A stretch of DNA of 64,000 bases from Dermatophagoides farinae (taxonomy: Eukaryota > Arthropoda > Arachnida > Sarcoptiformes > Pyroglyphidae), in the NCBI RefSeq assembly GCF_024713945.1, contig NW_027461514.1, positions 1-64,000 of the forward strand, written 5' to 3'. A program made the position numbers and the translations under genes. Shown one piece after another: positions 1 through 9,546 of this stretch; the first letter of the stretch is position 1; each line of letters opens with the position of its first letter. The notes beneath the pieces were generated by a model. That model was not told the DNA's origin. It worked only from the letters and a program-made list of their open reading frames with translations, and ran no database searches.

Positions 1-1030
1 ACCCTCCCCCCTAACTAACCTCACTCCCCTGCCCCCTAACCTCACCTAACCTCACCTACCCTAACCTAACCTAACCACCCTAACTAACCCCTAACCAAAC
101 CTACCTACCCTCAACCTAAACCTCTACCTAACCTAACTAACCTAACCTAACCAACCTAACCTAACCCCCACCCTAACCTAACCTACCCCCTAAACCTAAA
201 CCCTAAACCCTCAACCTAAACCTCCCCTAACCTAACCTAACCCTAACCTAACCTCAACCTAACCTCAACCTAACCCCCCTAACCCTAACCCTAACCTAAC
301 CTAACCTAACCTACACCCTAACCTAAACCTAACCACAACCCTAACCTAACCCCTAACCTAACCTAACCTAACCTAACCCCCTAAACCCTAACCTAACCTA
401 CCTAACCTAACCTAACCTAACACCTAACCTAACCTAACCTAAAACCTAACCCTAAACCTAACCTAACCTAACCCCTAACCTAACCTAACCCCTAACCTAA
501 ACCTAACCCCCAACCTAAACCTAACCTAAAACCTAACCCTAACCCCCTAACCTAAACCTAAACCTAACCTAAACCTAACCTAACCCCCCTAACCTAAAAC
601 CTAACCTAACCTAACCTAACCCTCAACCCCCCTAACCTACCTACCTAAACCTAACCTAAACCTAACCCCTAACCTAACCTAACCTAAAAACCCCTAAAAC
701 CTAACCTAACCCTAAAACCTAACACCCTAACCAAACCTAAAACCTAAACCTAACCCCCTAACCTAAACCCTAACCCTAACCTAACCTAAACCCTAAACCT
801 AACCCCCTAAACCCTAAAACCTAACCTAACCCTAACCTAAACCTAACCTAACCTAACCCTAAACCCTAACCTATAACCTAAACCTAAACCCTAACCTAAC
901 CTAAAACCCCTAAACCCTAAACCCCTAACCTAAACCTAACCTAAACCCTAAACCCTAAACCCACCTAAACCCTAACCAACCTAACCCCTAAACCCTAACC
1001 CCTAACCTAAAACCTAACCCTAAACCTAAA
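1..1030. repeat. Telomeric repeat tract at the left chromosome end
   Basis: About 1 kb of C-rich repeats reading toward the chromosome interior, so position 1 lies at or near a natural chromosome end. Units are mixed: CCTAA, CCCTAA, CCTAAA and CCCTAAA alternate, which correspond to TTAGG, TTAGGG, TTTAGG and TTTAGGG on the G strand. Five-base CCTAA units dominate in many stretches, and units with longer A and C runs become more frequent toward the inner edge. The irregularity may be a real degenerate telomerase product, or may come partly from homopolymer-length sequencing errors in a CCCTAAA array. Confidence 0.93.
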
Positions 1031-2013
1031 TACTAGTAGAACATAGAAATATGATTCGAAATAAACAAATTGAAAACATCTTTATAAAATAAAACTATTA
1101 TTACACTCACTATAGAGAAAACATTATATAAAATCATATATCTTATCATATATAATAAAATTTTGGTCAAGGAAGATACAACAAAGTTATAAAATATTTA
1201 CCATGTTATTATCCAAATTGTTTGTTTGTTCTTATTAAGTAGAATAGTTTATTAATTTTCAACGTTTAACTTGGTTTAATTATTGTGAGTTTCAATTAAT
1301 TTAAAAATGTAATAAGCCGTTTAATTATTAATATACTATCGTAAGTACATTATTTAAAAAAAATTAATTCAGTTTTTATAAATGAAATAATATACAAAAA
1401 ACTAAATAAAACTTGTTATTATTCAATTTTTGTTTTTTGTGAAATATTACTTTGAGGCGATCGTTATTTAATATATAGATAACAGAGATTATTTTATAAT
1501 TTATGGATATCGACTAAGCAACTCAAGATGGATCCAGAATTTCATTTGAAGTTGATCAATTTTTTTTTATATTAAATACTTTGATCTATAAAAGTGTGTT
1601 GTAGTTATTGGTTTTATGTAACTTGATTTTAAAAATAAATTAATAGTAAAAATTCATTTATACTAACTAAATTATATATCACTTAACTATAAATATAAAA
1701 ATAAATATTTTTATTCTATTCGAATAAATAAATAACAGTATTATTTTAAACAATTTAGGAATTTCAAATTATAGTATAGTTTAAAATAATAATACTTTAT
1801 GAGTATTAATTAATATAATTTATATGTTTTGCCAATAGTTTGATTAATCTGTTAAAATTCTTAGACCAATAATAAATATTACTAAATTTATAAAATAAAA
1901 AATAAATTACTCCTTCTAGTTTTTATATTGTGAAATACTTTCTTATTACATCTGTATTAAATCAGTGTTGTAAGTCTTATAAATAGTATTTCATTATTTG
2001 ATTCTAATAACAT
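1031..2013. other. Gene-free AT-rich subtelomeric spacer
   Basis: Nearly 1 kb of strongly AT-rich sequence between the telomeric tract and the first gene. Only short open frames are present, the clearest a 15-codon frame near 1528. I see no tandem repeat family, tRNA or remnant gene. The last part presumably holds the promoter of the IMP4 gene at 2014. Confidence 0.6.
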
Positions 2014-2721
2014 ATGTTAAGAAAATATTCTGATTCTGTAACATCATTACGTAGTAAAGTTAATAACAACAATACAAATGTGAATGAAAATGTACTGAAG
2101 CCATCGCATAATATATTAGTTACTAGTAGCTTTAGCCCAAATAAAAATACAAAATTATTTATTAGAGAGTTATGTTATATATTACCTAACGCTCAAAAAA
2201 TTAATAGAGGAAGATTATCTCAATCTGATTTGATTCAGTTATGTAACGAAAATAACGTTCAAATTTTAATTGAAATATCTGGTAAAAATATAGATGGTAA
2301 TCCTAGTACTATGAGTTTGTTAAAACTTCCACTAGGACCTGTGATAAATTTTAATCTTAATAACATTAACTTACAAAAATATCGTTCAGAATTGAAATTA
2401 CGTCCAATTTTAGCTAGTGACGCACTTATATTAGATGGTTTTCCTATGGAAAAAAAACCTTACAATATTATCTTACCAATAATTGCTAATATTTTTAATA
2501 CCCAAAAAACACAGCCACGAAAGTATTTAGGATTATTTTTACGTAATAATTATTCTATATTTGTTCGAGCATATTATCTACCAGATGAAAAAAAAAACTT
2601 TGATATTAGTAAGATTATCGAAAACGGGCCTTTATTTGTGCTTACGCCAATTAAAATAATTTCGACAATTTCAAAAACTAGTTATCAAGATATAGCATGG
2701 GCTAACACACAGTTTTTTTAA
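2014..2721 (+). CDS. IMP4: U3 snoRNP protein IMP4 (Brix domain)
   Basis: Predicted component of the U3 small nucleolar ribonucleoprotein in the nucleolus, needed for early 18S pre-rRNA processing. The 235-residue protein begins MLRK, like the MLRR start of the family, followed by a short Asn-rich linker. The Brix domain then starts at about residue 34 with ILVTSS; the family's FIREL, NRGR and LPLGP-type blocks follow, and the C terminus carries the late block around NGPLFVL (about residue 205). It is shorter than animal IMP4 (about 290) because the charged N-terminal region and the tail are reduced. It is the telomere-proximal gene, so a housekeeping gene lies about 1 kb from the repeats. No intron is needed. 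Confidence 0.85.
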   Translation: MLRKYSDSVTSLRSKVNNNNTNVNENVLKPSHNILVTSSFSPNKNTKLFIRELCYILPNAQKINRGRLSQSDLIQLCNENNVQILIEISGKNIDGNPSTMSLLKLPLGPVINFNLNNINLQKYRSELKLRPILASDALILDGFPMEKKPYNIILPIIANIFNTQKTQPRKYLGLFLRNNYSIFVRAYYLPDEKKNFDISKIIENGPLFVLTPIKIISTISKTSYQDIAWANTQFF

Positions 2722-2934
2722 GCATGTATTGTATATGAAATGCAATGATAAAAAAGTGTTGACTTGTCTATTTTCGACAAATATATTTTTACATTGTTAT
2801 TATGATATGTTCTATATTTATTACGTGAAAGTTTATTTTATAATCTCTAAAAAAGAGTGAACTTATAAAATAATTAAGGTATATTGTTTTAATAAATTAA
2901 TATGTATATAATAGATTGGGTGTTAGAAAACAAT

Positions 2935-4263
2935 TTAAGTTGATTTTTTATTTGACCACACAAACCAAATTGCAGTAGCAATAGCAACAATAACAAGTAC
3001 AACACAAATAACAATTAATACAATTTTAACTGTACTTAATTTAGAGGCAGTAGGATCATACGTTGCAATTGATATTGGTTCATCTAATTCAACCGGTGCA
3101 GTAACAATGAGAGATCGTTGCTTGATTCCTTCATTGTAAGTATTATCATCACTGGGAGTTGTTGCCACAAATTCGTTGTAATCAGAAATAATACCATAGT
3201 AAGCATTCTTACCCAATTTGTTAGAATTTGGTTTTGTTTTGATATATTCTTGTACATCGTGAGCAAATAATTCTCTCGCTTTAGATGATGAAGATGAATT
3301 AGTATCCTTTTTATCAGTATCTTTTTTAGAATCGTCTGCCATAGCTTTTTTAGAATCGTTTTTGTTCTTAGAGTTAGAAGAATCTGAATCCTTACTAAAG
3401 GCAACATTTAAACCTGCTTTTTTGTATCCAATACAAGCACTAGAACCATGTTGGAAAGAAAACATAAGTATCTTGTCATCGTCGCTCTTTAAATTTTTAT
3501 TGTAGTCTAAAACTTTAGAGTGACATTCAGCTTCATTTGAACCAGTGAGATTTACGACTAGCTTTGACAATTCATCAAGAACAGCCTTATCTATGTTAGA
3601 GCCGGATTTATTATAATTTGCAAATGTTTGTGGGTAGCTACCTATTACTGAGGTTCCAATCAGACCTACAGACATTGCATTTATAAAGTTAGAAGCCTCC
3701 AAGGTCTTTTTGTTGCCATTCTTAGTTTCTTTTACAGTATATTTTTGTATAAAGTCATTAAGTTTCTCAGTATCAGTAGATTTCGAAGTATCTAAAATTG
3801 TAAAAGTTTTTAAGGACTTATTATCGCTAAGATAATATAATTTATTGGCTCCTGCCATATTAGCAGGCGTCTCAAATAGTGGTTTATCAGTTTCTGTGTA
3901 TGCTGGGTCTTTAGCCTTAGTAACCAAGTCAACCAGACCTTTTTGCGTAACAGAAACGACTTTAGTTTTATCTGTTGCAAAACCATCAATCGATTTTACA
4001 CTGACAGGCAAAGCATCTTGTAGTACTATAGTATTGTTAGTATCTATATGACCCTTCGAGTCCTTTCTTAATTTTACGATTGTATAACAATGGTGTTTGC
4101 TACGGTTTGTTTCATTAACAACACTACAAAGAACAGCTGGATTTTCTAAATCGAATTGCTTAATTTGTGTTTGTTTTTGATTAACCAAGTCAAATCCAGG
4201 ATATTGGGTAGTAGAAGCTGTAGAGATACCAGCTAGTAAATATAAAGCTCTTCTTACGATCAT
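2935..4263 (-). CDS. Putative secreted/surface type I membrane protein
   Basis: A 442-residue protein with an N-terminal hydrophobic signal-like segment (about residues 1-18), a long extracellular-type region, a low-complexity Ser/Asp/Lys-rich stretch (about residues 290-330) and one strong C-terminal transmembrane helix (about residues 412-434) with a short basic tail ending NKKST. I recognise no family. Four cysteines lie in the ectodomain, two near the N terminus and two in the middle. Its base composition and codon use are visibly less AT-biased than the LRR gene that follows, which could reflect strong expression or a different selective regime. Position next to the telomere and this architecture fit a parasite surface antigen, but that is inference. 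Its upstream region (4264-4501) carries a repeated GCGCATG motif. Confidence 0.7.
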   Translation of the reverse strand: MIVRRALYLLAGISTASTTQYPGFDLVNQKQTQIKQFDLENPAVLCSVVNETNRSKHHCYTIVKLRKDSKGHIDTNNTIVLQDALPVSVKSIDGFATDKTKVVSVTQKGLVDLVTKAKDPAYTETDKPLFETPANMAGANKLYYLSDNKSLKTFTILDTSKSTDTEKLNDFIQKYTVKETKNGNKKTLEASNFINAMSVGLIGTSVIGSYPQTFANYNKSGSNIDKAVLDELSKLVVNLTGSNEAECHSKVLDYNKNLKSDDDKILMFSFQHGSSACIGYKKAGLNVAFSKDSDSSNSKNKNDSKKAMADDSKKDTDKKDTNSSSSSKARELFAHDVQEYIKTKPNSNKLGKNAYYGIISDYNEFVATTPSDDNTYNEGIKQRSLIVTAPVELDEPISIATYDPTASKLSTVKIVLIVICVVLVIVAIATAIWFVWSNKKST

Positions 4264-4317
4264 TTTAACTATGCCGAATTTGATCTATAAAGTTAAAAAA
4301 TTTATTAACATGCAAAA

Positions 4318-4392
4318 TTGCGCATGTTTTATACAGTTTTCAAAATCGCGCATGTTTTACACAATTTTTCAAAATAACGCACGTTTTTTATA
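4318..4392 (-). promoter_or_regulatory. Three spaced GCGCATGTTTT-type repeats upstream of the surface-protein gene
   Basis: Three related copies start near 4320, 4348 and 4377. The first two share GCGCATGTTTTA followed by YACA; the third is CGCACGTTTTTT. The spacing is 28-29 bp, close to three helical turns. They sit 57-130 bp upstream of the start codon of the minus-strand gene ending at 4263 and are GC-rich islands in an AT-rich spacer. This looks like a multi-copy transcription-factor site, perhaps for an AP2 factor, but binding is inference. Confidence 0.45.
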
Positions 4393-4501
4393 TTATTAAA
4401 TATTTTTTTTTCGCGGATTATATTATAACGCACCAAAATGAACTGCTAAAATAAAAAAGTATAAGTTTTTTAGAAGTTTTATATTGGTATTTCTTGATAA
4501 T

Positions 4502-7500
4502 TTAGTATTGTTTAATAAATTTATAGCTATTTTTGATCCTAGAATTTGTTTCATTGATGCAATGTAATTTATAATTAGAAACAAAATCTAAAAAAGAAAT
4601 AGAATATGGCGTCGTTAAGAAAAGTTTGTTAAGGCTTTTGAAATTTCTGAATAAAATAATCATAAATTGATACATTAAATCAATTGAAAATATATTGAAT
4701 CTCAGGTCAATGGACTTAAGATTATTCACGTTTTTAATCTTTTTTGCATAGGTTTGATTTGAAAGATTTGGTATTTTTAGATTAAATTCAGACAAATCAA
4801 AAGCGCTATCTTCTGCAATATTGATGAAATATTCTAAAAAAGAGTCATTTAAAAAATTGTTCGCTAATGAGAAATGTTGTAGTTCCGTTGTAAATAACAT
4901 TGAATATAATAATAGAGCCCAATGAAAAGAAGTATCAGTTAAATTGAAGTCTAAGTATAAATAAATTACCCCTGTTGTAACAATTATATCATGTAGATTA
5001 ACTACATCAATCTGTGAAGACAAATTAATACAATTCACAGACAGATTTAGTTCTCTTATTTTATAAAATTTAAGTAGATTATGTTTAGCTAATTCATTCA
5101 TATCATCTTTTGATAAACCACAATTTATTATCATAACTGAATTAAGTTCAATAGATGAAGATAGTTTTTTTTCTGATCCTTCTTGAATATTTGTACAATC
5201 AATCAATGATGATAAAAAATTATCAAATACTTCAATATAGAAAATACATGAAAATAAGAGTATCGAATCGTGTATTTCAGAATTATAATATTCTAAAATT
5301 TGCTGTTGTATAGAACATGTAGATGTTTGAGTAGAGCTAAATCCAATTATTGTTTTAGTACCCTGAATTGTATCAAGTAAATTGTTGTATTTTTTTTTAA
5401 TATGATCTATATAATGAATGAAGTTGTTTGGATAGGTAATATGATTAATAATAATAATATCTTTTTTGTCGATATATCGACTAAACTTAGCATTAATATT
5501 TTTCTGTAATAATAAGTCCGGTTGAATTACGTAATAATGATGTTGATTAAATAATTTGACAAGATTGAATTTATTTTCAATAAGCAGTTGTGAATTTTTT
5601 GATAAATATTTATCTAATCCATACTTCATGAGTTTATAAGTATGATTAACGTTCAATGCATTATTGTAATCATTTAAAACAATATATTTTAAATACTTGT
5701 TGGTTATTAGTTTTGAAAATATCTTATAATATTTATATATATTCTGACCTTTAAGCGAATGGAATCTTCTTAATTTAACAAAGGAATAATCAGTACTACA
5801 CCATAACGCAAATTTGTGTTTATGCAACTTTTGATTTATAACGACAAATTTTAAATCGGAATATATATTATGTAATGATTGTAAAAATTTTGCTTGTTTG
5901 CAACTTGTTTGAATATGATTATCAGATATATTTAAGAAAATCAATCGAGACTCACATTTGACATGAGAGTTTCTCATTCTCTCAAACTCTTTTGCAAGTT
6001 CAAATATGTGAGCATTTGATAAATTAGTATTTTCTAAGTTGAGAACATTTAGCGATGTATTCATTGTAATTTCTAAAAAGAATTTAACAAACATAGAAGG
6101 TCGGATCGATTTGAAAGAAACAAAAGCTAGATTTAATGAGCTAACATAATGTTTTTTAATTATTTTGACAATAGCCTGCAGTTGGCTCAAATTAGACTCG
6201 TTTTGACTATTGCCATAACAATATTTGAAAAGATCTGAGGCTGATAAGTTTAAGTAATTAATATTAGTATTTAAAATATTACTATTAGCTATAAGCTCTA
6301 GTTTAAGATAGCCACTACAAGCCATTAAAGTCAAATTACAAAGCTTTTGCATAGCTAATGTTTCTATAACTTTGATAAGCAAATTTTTTGAAAAGTTTAT
6401 ATCAAAAAAAGTGATTGATTTTTTAGAGAGCTGACGAGTTAAAAACAATTCAATCAGAACTGATTGCAAAACAGCCGTATTTATTCGACTATTAGATGTT
6501 TGAATTTCTATAGGAACTTGACTTTTGACTGTTTGGACAGGTTGGTATACTAATTTCTGAGAGAGTTTTATATTTAAGTCTGTTATAATTATTATATCTA
6601 AAATATCCAGAGCTTTGCACTTATACAATATTTTCCGTAACTCTGTATAATCTCGAGTTGATAAATTATTTTTTAACATTATCAATTGTATATTCCTAAT
6701 TCTATTAGTTGGTTTTTGAGATTCAGTTGAATAACTATTAACATAAAGTTCTATTTTGTTTACGAACCCAAATACAAAATTTGAACCTAAATTGTTTTGC
6801 TGGAGATCAATTACTTGAACATACTTATTATTTAAAATAAAGTGTGCTAACAAATCACCATTGGATATGCTATCAGTTATTCCGATATTACTGAGTATAA
6901 ATTTTTTCGTGTGTAACCTTTCTAAAGAAATTATATTGTTAAAGTCAAACAACTTATTATTTGAAATATCCATTAATTCATTGCTATTACTGACTTTAAT
7001 AAAATATTCTAAAAAGATAATAGTGTTATTATTAGCAAAATCAAGATATCTAAAGCTTAAATTTTGAGTTGTTTGTAATAAAATATTGAACTCATCTCTA
7101 TGAGCAATTATATACTCTACAATCAAATCGCTTATTTCGATTATTTCTTCATTTAAATTATTTTGAACGAACTTATAAAAACTTGACGCAAATAAATTAG
7201 ATGTTTCGTACTTTTTTAATATATTTTTCAAATGAATTTTTTGCAAAGTATATTTTAAAAAACAGTTTGCTAACTCATGAAAAAGATTAATTTTCGTAGT
7301 AAAACAAATCATTAGTGATACACCACCATTTAAATTATATGTATTTCTAAACAATATCAAGTTGCAAGAATTCGATACACACACGTTTTGTAATCCCACA
7401 GGAACTATATTGTAAAATTCAATTGGAATGCTTGATTCATTGATCAAATAAAAAAAATCATCAGTACTTTTATTAAAAACTATATCTAATCCAGAAATAA

Positions 7501-9448
7501 CTTCAAAATTACTATATTCAAAATCGTCTGAGTGTGGTGGATTGCAAATATAATAACCGTCTCGAAAAATATAAATGTATTTTAAAGAAATCTCCTGTTG
7601 AGAGATAAAATGATAAATATCTAGTTTTACCCAAAATGGAGAACTTAGAATATTTTTTAAAATTTTTTCAGAAAGTATTGTATTATTGTCATTTTGTATT
7701 GTACGATATAAATAAAACTCGGAATAAGGTAGAAATGGAAAATTGTTTTTTAAGAGTTTTTTTACGGAGTCAATGTAGCTATGACGTATGTTTAATAAGT
7801 AATGCTTTGTTAATAAAATCTTGTTGGATGTAATTTTTTTGTTTGGTAAGACCAAATTAAAACGGGAATTGATTATACTCGCGTATATCTCATCGAAAAA
7901 AGAATATCCTAAGTTATACTGCTTAACTACTTTAAAAAAGTTTATGTAATCAGTAAAATTGTTGAACGCATCTAATATTAATTTTATTTTAGAACCTAAT
8001 ACATTGTGTATCCAATTTAATCGGGAAACAATCAATTCATCTGATGAGTCAACCAAATTGTTTGAAGTGTTTTTGACATTTAATAAATTCGATGTAACTG
8101 AGTAAGACTCGTGCACTACTTGGTCCACTTCCTTTTGAAAAGATGTATCAATAGGAGAAATGCTGTCTGGAGTTTCCGTTTGTGGAATAATTGATGCATA
8201 TTGGAGTTTTATATCATTTTCTGCTAATTGATCTAGCACTTTGTCAAGCTCATTTGTTGGAATTTCAGACTGTTCTTCTGTTAATGTTTTAAATTCCGTT
8301 ATTCTATCATCACGAATATATTCTTGAAAAAGAACTTCATGCAAATTTGAAGTAGTGTCTGAGTATTCATGAATTATGTTTGAAAAGTTTACGATATAAA
8401 TAGGATCAGCAACAAAATAAATGTAAAACTTGAATTGTTTTATTTCGATCGATTGTGGAATATCTTGGTAGCTTAATGTATTCTGGTCTGCAATTAAAAC
8501 ATTATTATTCTGCAGAGGGTTTACTCGGTTAGGTATACAGTCATCTGCTTTTTTAAAATAATCAAAAAGTGAATTAACTTCAGTTTTAAACGGGAATTTC
8601 AAATGATCAAAATGATCAACGTTTGAAATACAATTTTTGAAATCTGCCTTATTGTTTAATTCTGAAATATTAACAAAATTCAAGTTATGTTGCTCCGTAG
8701 ATTTCTCGCTAAATTCATTAAATAATGTGTTGAAGTCAACATTACTTTGCGTTTGTTCGTCATTTACCGCTTGTAGACAAGATAATGGATGATTAACAGA
8801 ATGTCTTAAATTTTTAGGTAAGGAAAGTAATTTTTCTACAACACTTATCTTATTAATAAATTCTATTTCTTCGTTTTTCTTGTTGTGAATTGTTTCTGGA
8901 TTCTTGATTATATTATTATTACTGAAATCATCTTCCGTATTATTATTTAAGTAGTTGTTACATTTACTAACTTTTAATTTAAAATTTTCTATTTCGTTGT
9001 TCAGTTGCTTACTATCTTCATTTATAGTATAAAGATCTGAAGTAAGAATGAAACCAAATTTAGAGTTCAATTGTTCTAGAAGTTCGTTTAACTGAGTAGC
9101 ATTGTCATTTATAGATCGTATTTTATCATGTCGAATTGTTGATTTTTTATCTTCGTAATCAATACTCTCAAAGTTTGTTAAAAGTTTTTTTGATAAGACT
9201 TGATTTTCATGATACGTTTTTGATACATGAAATGGCTCGTTAGTAAGTGCTAAATGATAGACTGGTTTATGTGAAGTAAAATCCGGAATATTTTCAATTT
9301 TAAGATTTTGTATATCTAAAGTGTTCTTGTTCCATAACTTATTTTTACTTCGATTTGAATTATCACTCTGTTCTGTTGAATGATTTGCTTTTTTATTATA
9401 GTTTAAACTACTTTTTAAATTTTCGAATAATGAATTTGTATCTTGCAT
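4502..9448 (-). CDS. 1648-aa leucine-rich-repeat protein
   Basis: A very long intronless gene. The N-terminal third (about residues 1-450) is polar and Asn/Asp/Ser-rich, probably disordered with helical patches. A central part mixes hydrophobic helices. From about residue 850 on, leucine-rich repeats of ribonuclease-inhibitor style are scattered, for example VIDLQQNNLGSN, YLNLSASDLF, VLNLENTNLSNAHI, FLNISDNHI and LNLSVNCINLS, separated by long inserts. I see no nucleotide-binding domain, kinase or clear transmembrane segment, so it is not an obvious NLR receptor. A scaffold or protein-interaction role is likely, with the partner unknown. It is transcribed in the same direction as the 597-aa gene just upstream (98 bp spacer). 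Confidence 0.7.
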   Translation of the reverse strand: MQDTNSLFENLKSSLNYNKKANHSTEQSDNSNRSKNKLWNKNTLDIQNLKIENIPDFTSHKPVYHLALTNEPFHVSKTYHENQVLSKKLLTNFESIDYEDKKSTIRHDKIRSINDNATQLNELLEQLNSKFGFILTSDLYTINEDSKQLNNEIENFKLKVSKCNNYLNNNTEDDFSNNNIIKNPETIHNKKNEEIEFINKISVVEKLLSLPKNLRHSVNHPLSCLQAVNDEQTQSNVDFNTLFNEFSEKSTEQHNLNFVNISELNNKADFKNCISNVDHFDHLKFPFKTEVNSLFDYFKKADDCIPNRVNPLQNNNVLIADQNTLSYQDIPQSIEIKQFKFYIYFVADPIYIVNFSNIIHEYSDTTSNLHEVLFQEYIRDDRITEFKTLTEEQSEIPTNELDKVLDQLAENDIKLQYASIIPQTETPDSISPIDTSFQKEVDQVVHESYSVTSNLLNVKNTSNNLVDSSDELIVSRLNWIHNVLGSKIKLILDAFNNFTDYINFFKVVKQYNLGYSFFDEIYASIINSRFNLVLPNKKITSNKILLTKHYLLNIRHSYIDSVKKLLKNNFPFLPYSEFYLYRTIQNDNNTILSEKILKNILSSPFWVKLDIYHFISQQEISLKYIYIFRDGYYICNPPHSDDFEYSNFEVISGLDIVFNKSTDDFFYLINESSIPIEFYNIVPVGLQNVCVSNSCNLILFRNTYNLNGGVSLMICFTTKINLFHELANCFLKYTLQKIHLKNILKKYETSNLFASSFYKFVQNNLNEEIIEISDLIVEYIIAHRDEFNILLQTTQNLSFRYLDFANNNTIIFLEYFIKVSNSNELMDISNNKLFDFNNIISLERLHTKKFILSNIGITDSISNGDLLAHFILNNKYVQVIDLQQNNLGSNFVFGFVNKIELYVNSYSTESQKPTNRIRNIQLIMLKNNLSTRDYTELRKILYKCKALDILDIIIITDLNIKLSQKLVYQPVQTVKSQVPIEIQTSNSRINTAVLQSVLIELFLTRQLSKKSITFFDINFSKNLLIKVIETLAMQKLCNLTLMACSGYLKLELIANSNILNTNINYLNLSASDLFKYCYGNSQNESNLSQLQAIVKIIKKHYVSSLNLAFVSFKSIRPSMFVKFFLEITMNTSLNVLNLENTNLSNAHIFELAKEFERMRNSHVKCESRLIFLNISDNHIQTSCKQAKFLQSLHNIYSDLKFVVINQKLHKHKFALWCSTDYSFVKLRRFHSLKGQNIYKYYKIFSKLITNKYLKYIVLNDYNNALNVNHTYKLMKYGLDKYLSKNSQLLIENKFNLVKLFNQHHYYVIQPDLLLQKNINAKFSRYIDKKDIIIINHITYPNNFIHYIDHIKKKYNNLLDTIQGTKTIIGFSSTQTSTCSIQQQILEYYNSEIHDSILLFSCIFYIEVFDNFLSSLIDCTNIQEGSEKKLSSSIELNSVMIINCGLSKDDMNELAKHNLLKFYKIRELNLSVNCINLSSQIDVVNLHDIIVTTGVIYLYLDFNLTDTSFHWALLLYSMLFTTELQHFSLANNFLNDSFLEYFINIAEDSAFDLSEFNLKIPNLSNQTYAKKIKNVNNLKSIDLRFNIFSIDLMYQFMIILFRNFKSLNKLFLTTPYSISFLDFVSNYKLHCINETNSRIKNSYKFIKQY

Positions 9449-9546
9449 TACACTAAAATTACCTGATATTAAGAAATAAATCTCTAATTAGTTAAAAGAA
9501 CAATCCGTTGATCAAATTGAGTAAATTGAATTTTCCGATTAATTAG

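Noticed and set aside
1-1030. Repeat array as a CRISPR-like locus
   Set aside because: Units are 5-8 bp without spacers and sit at the sequence end: telomeric, in a eukaryote.
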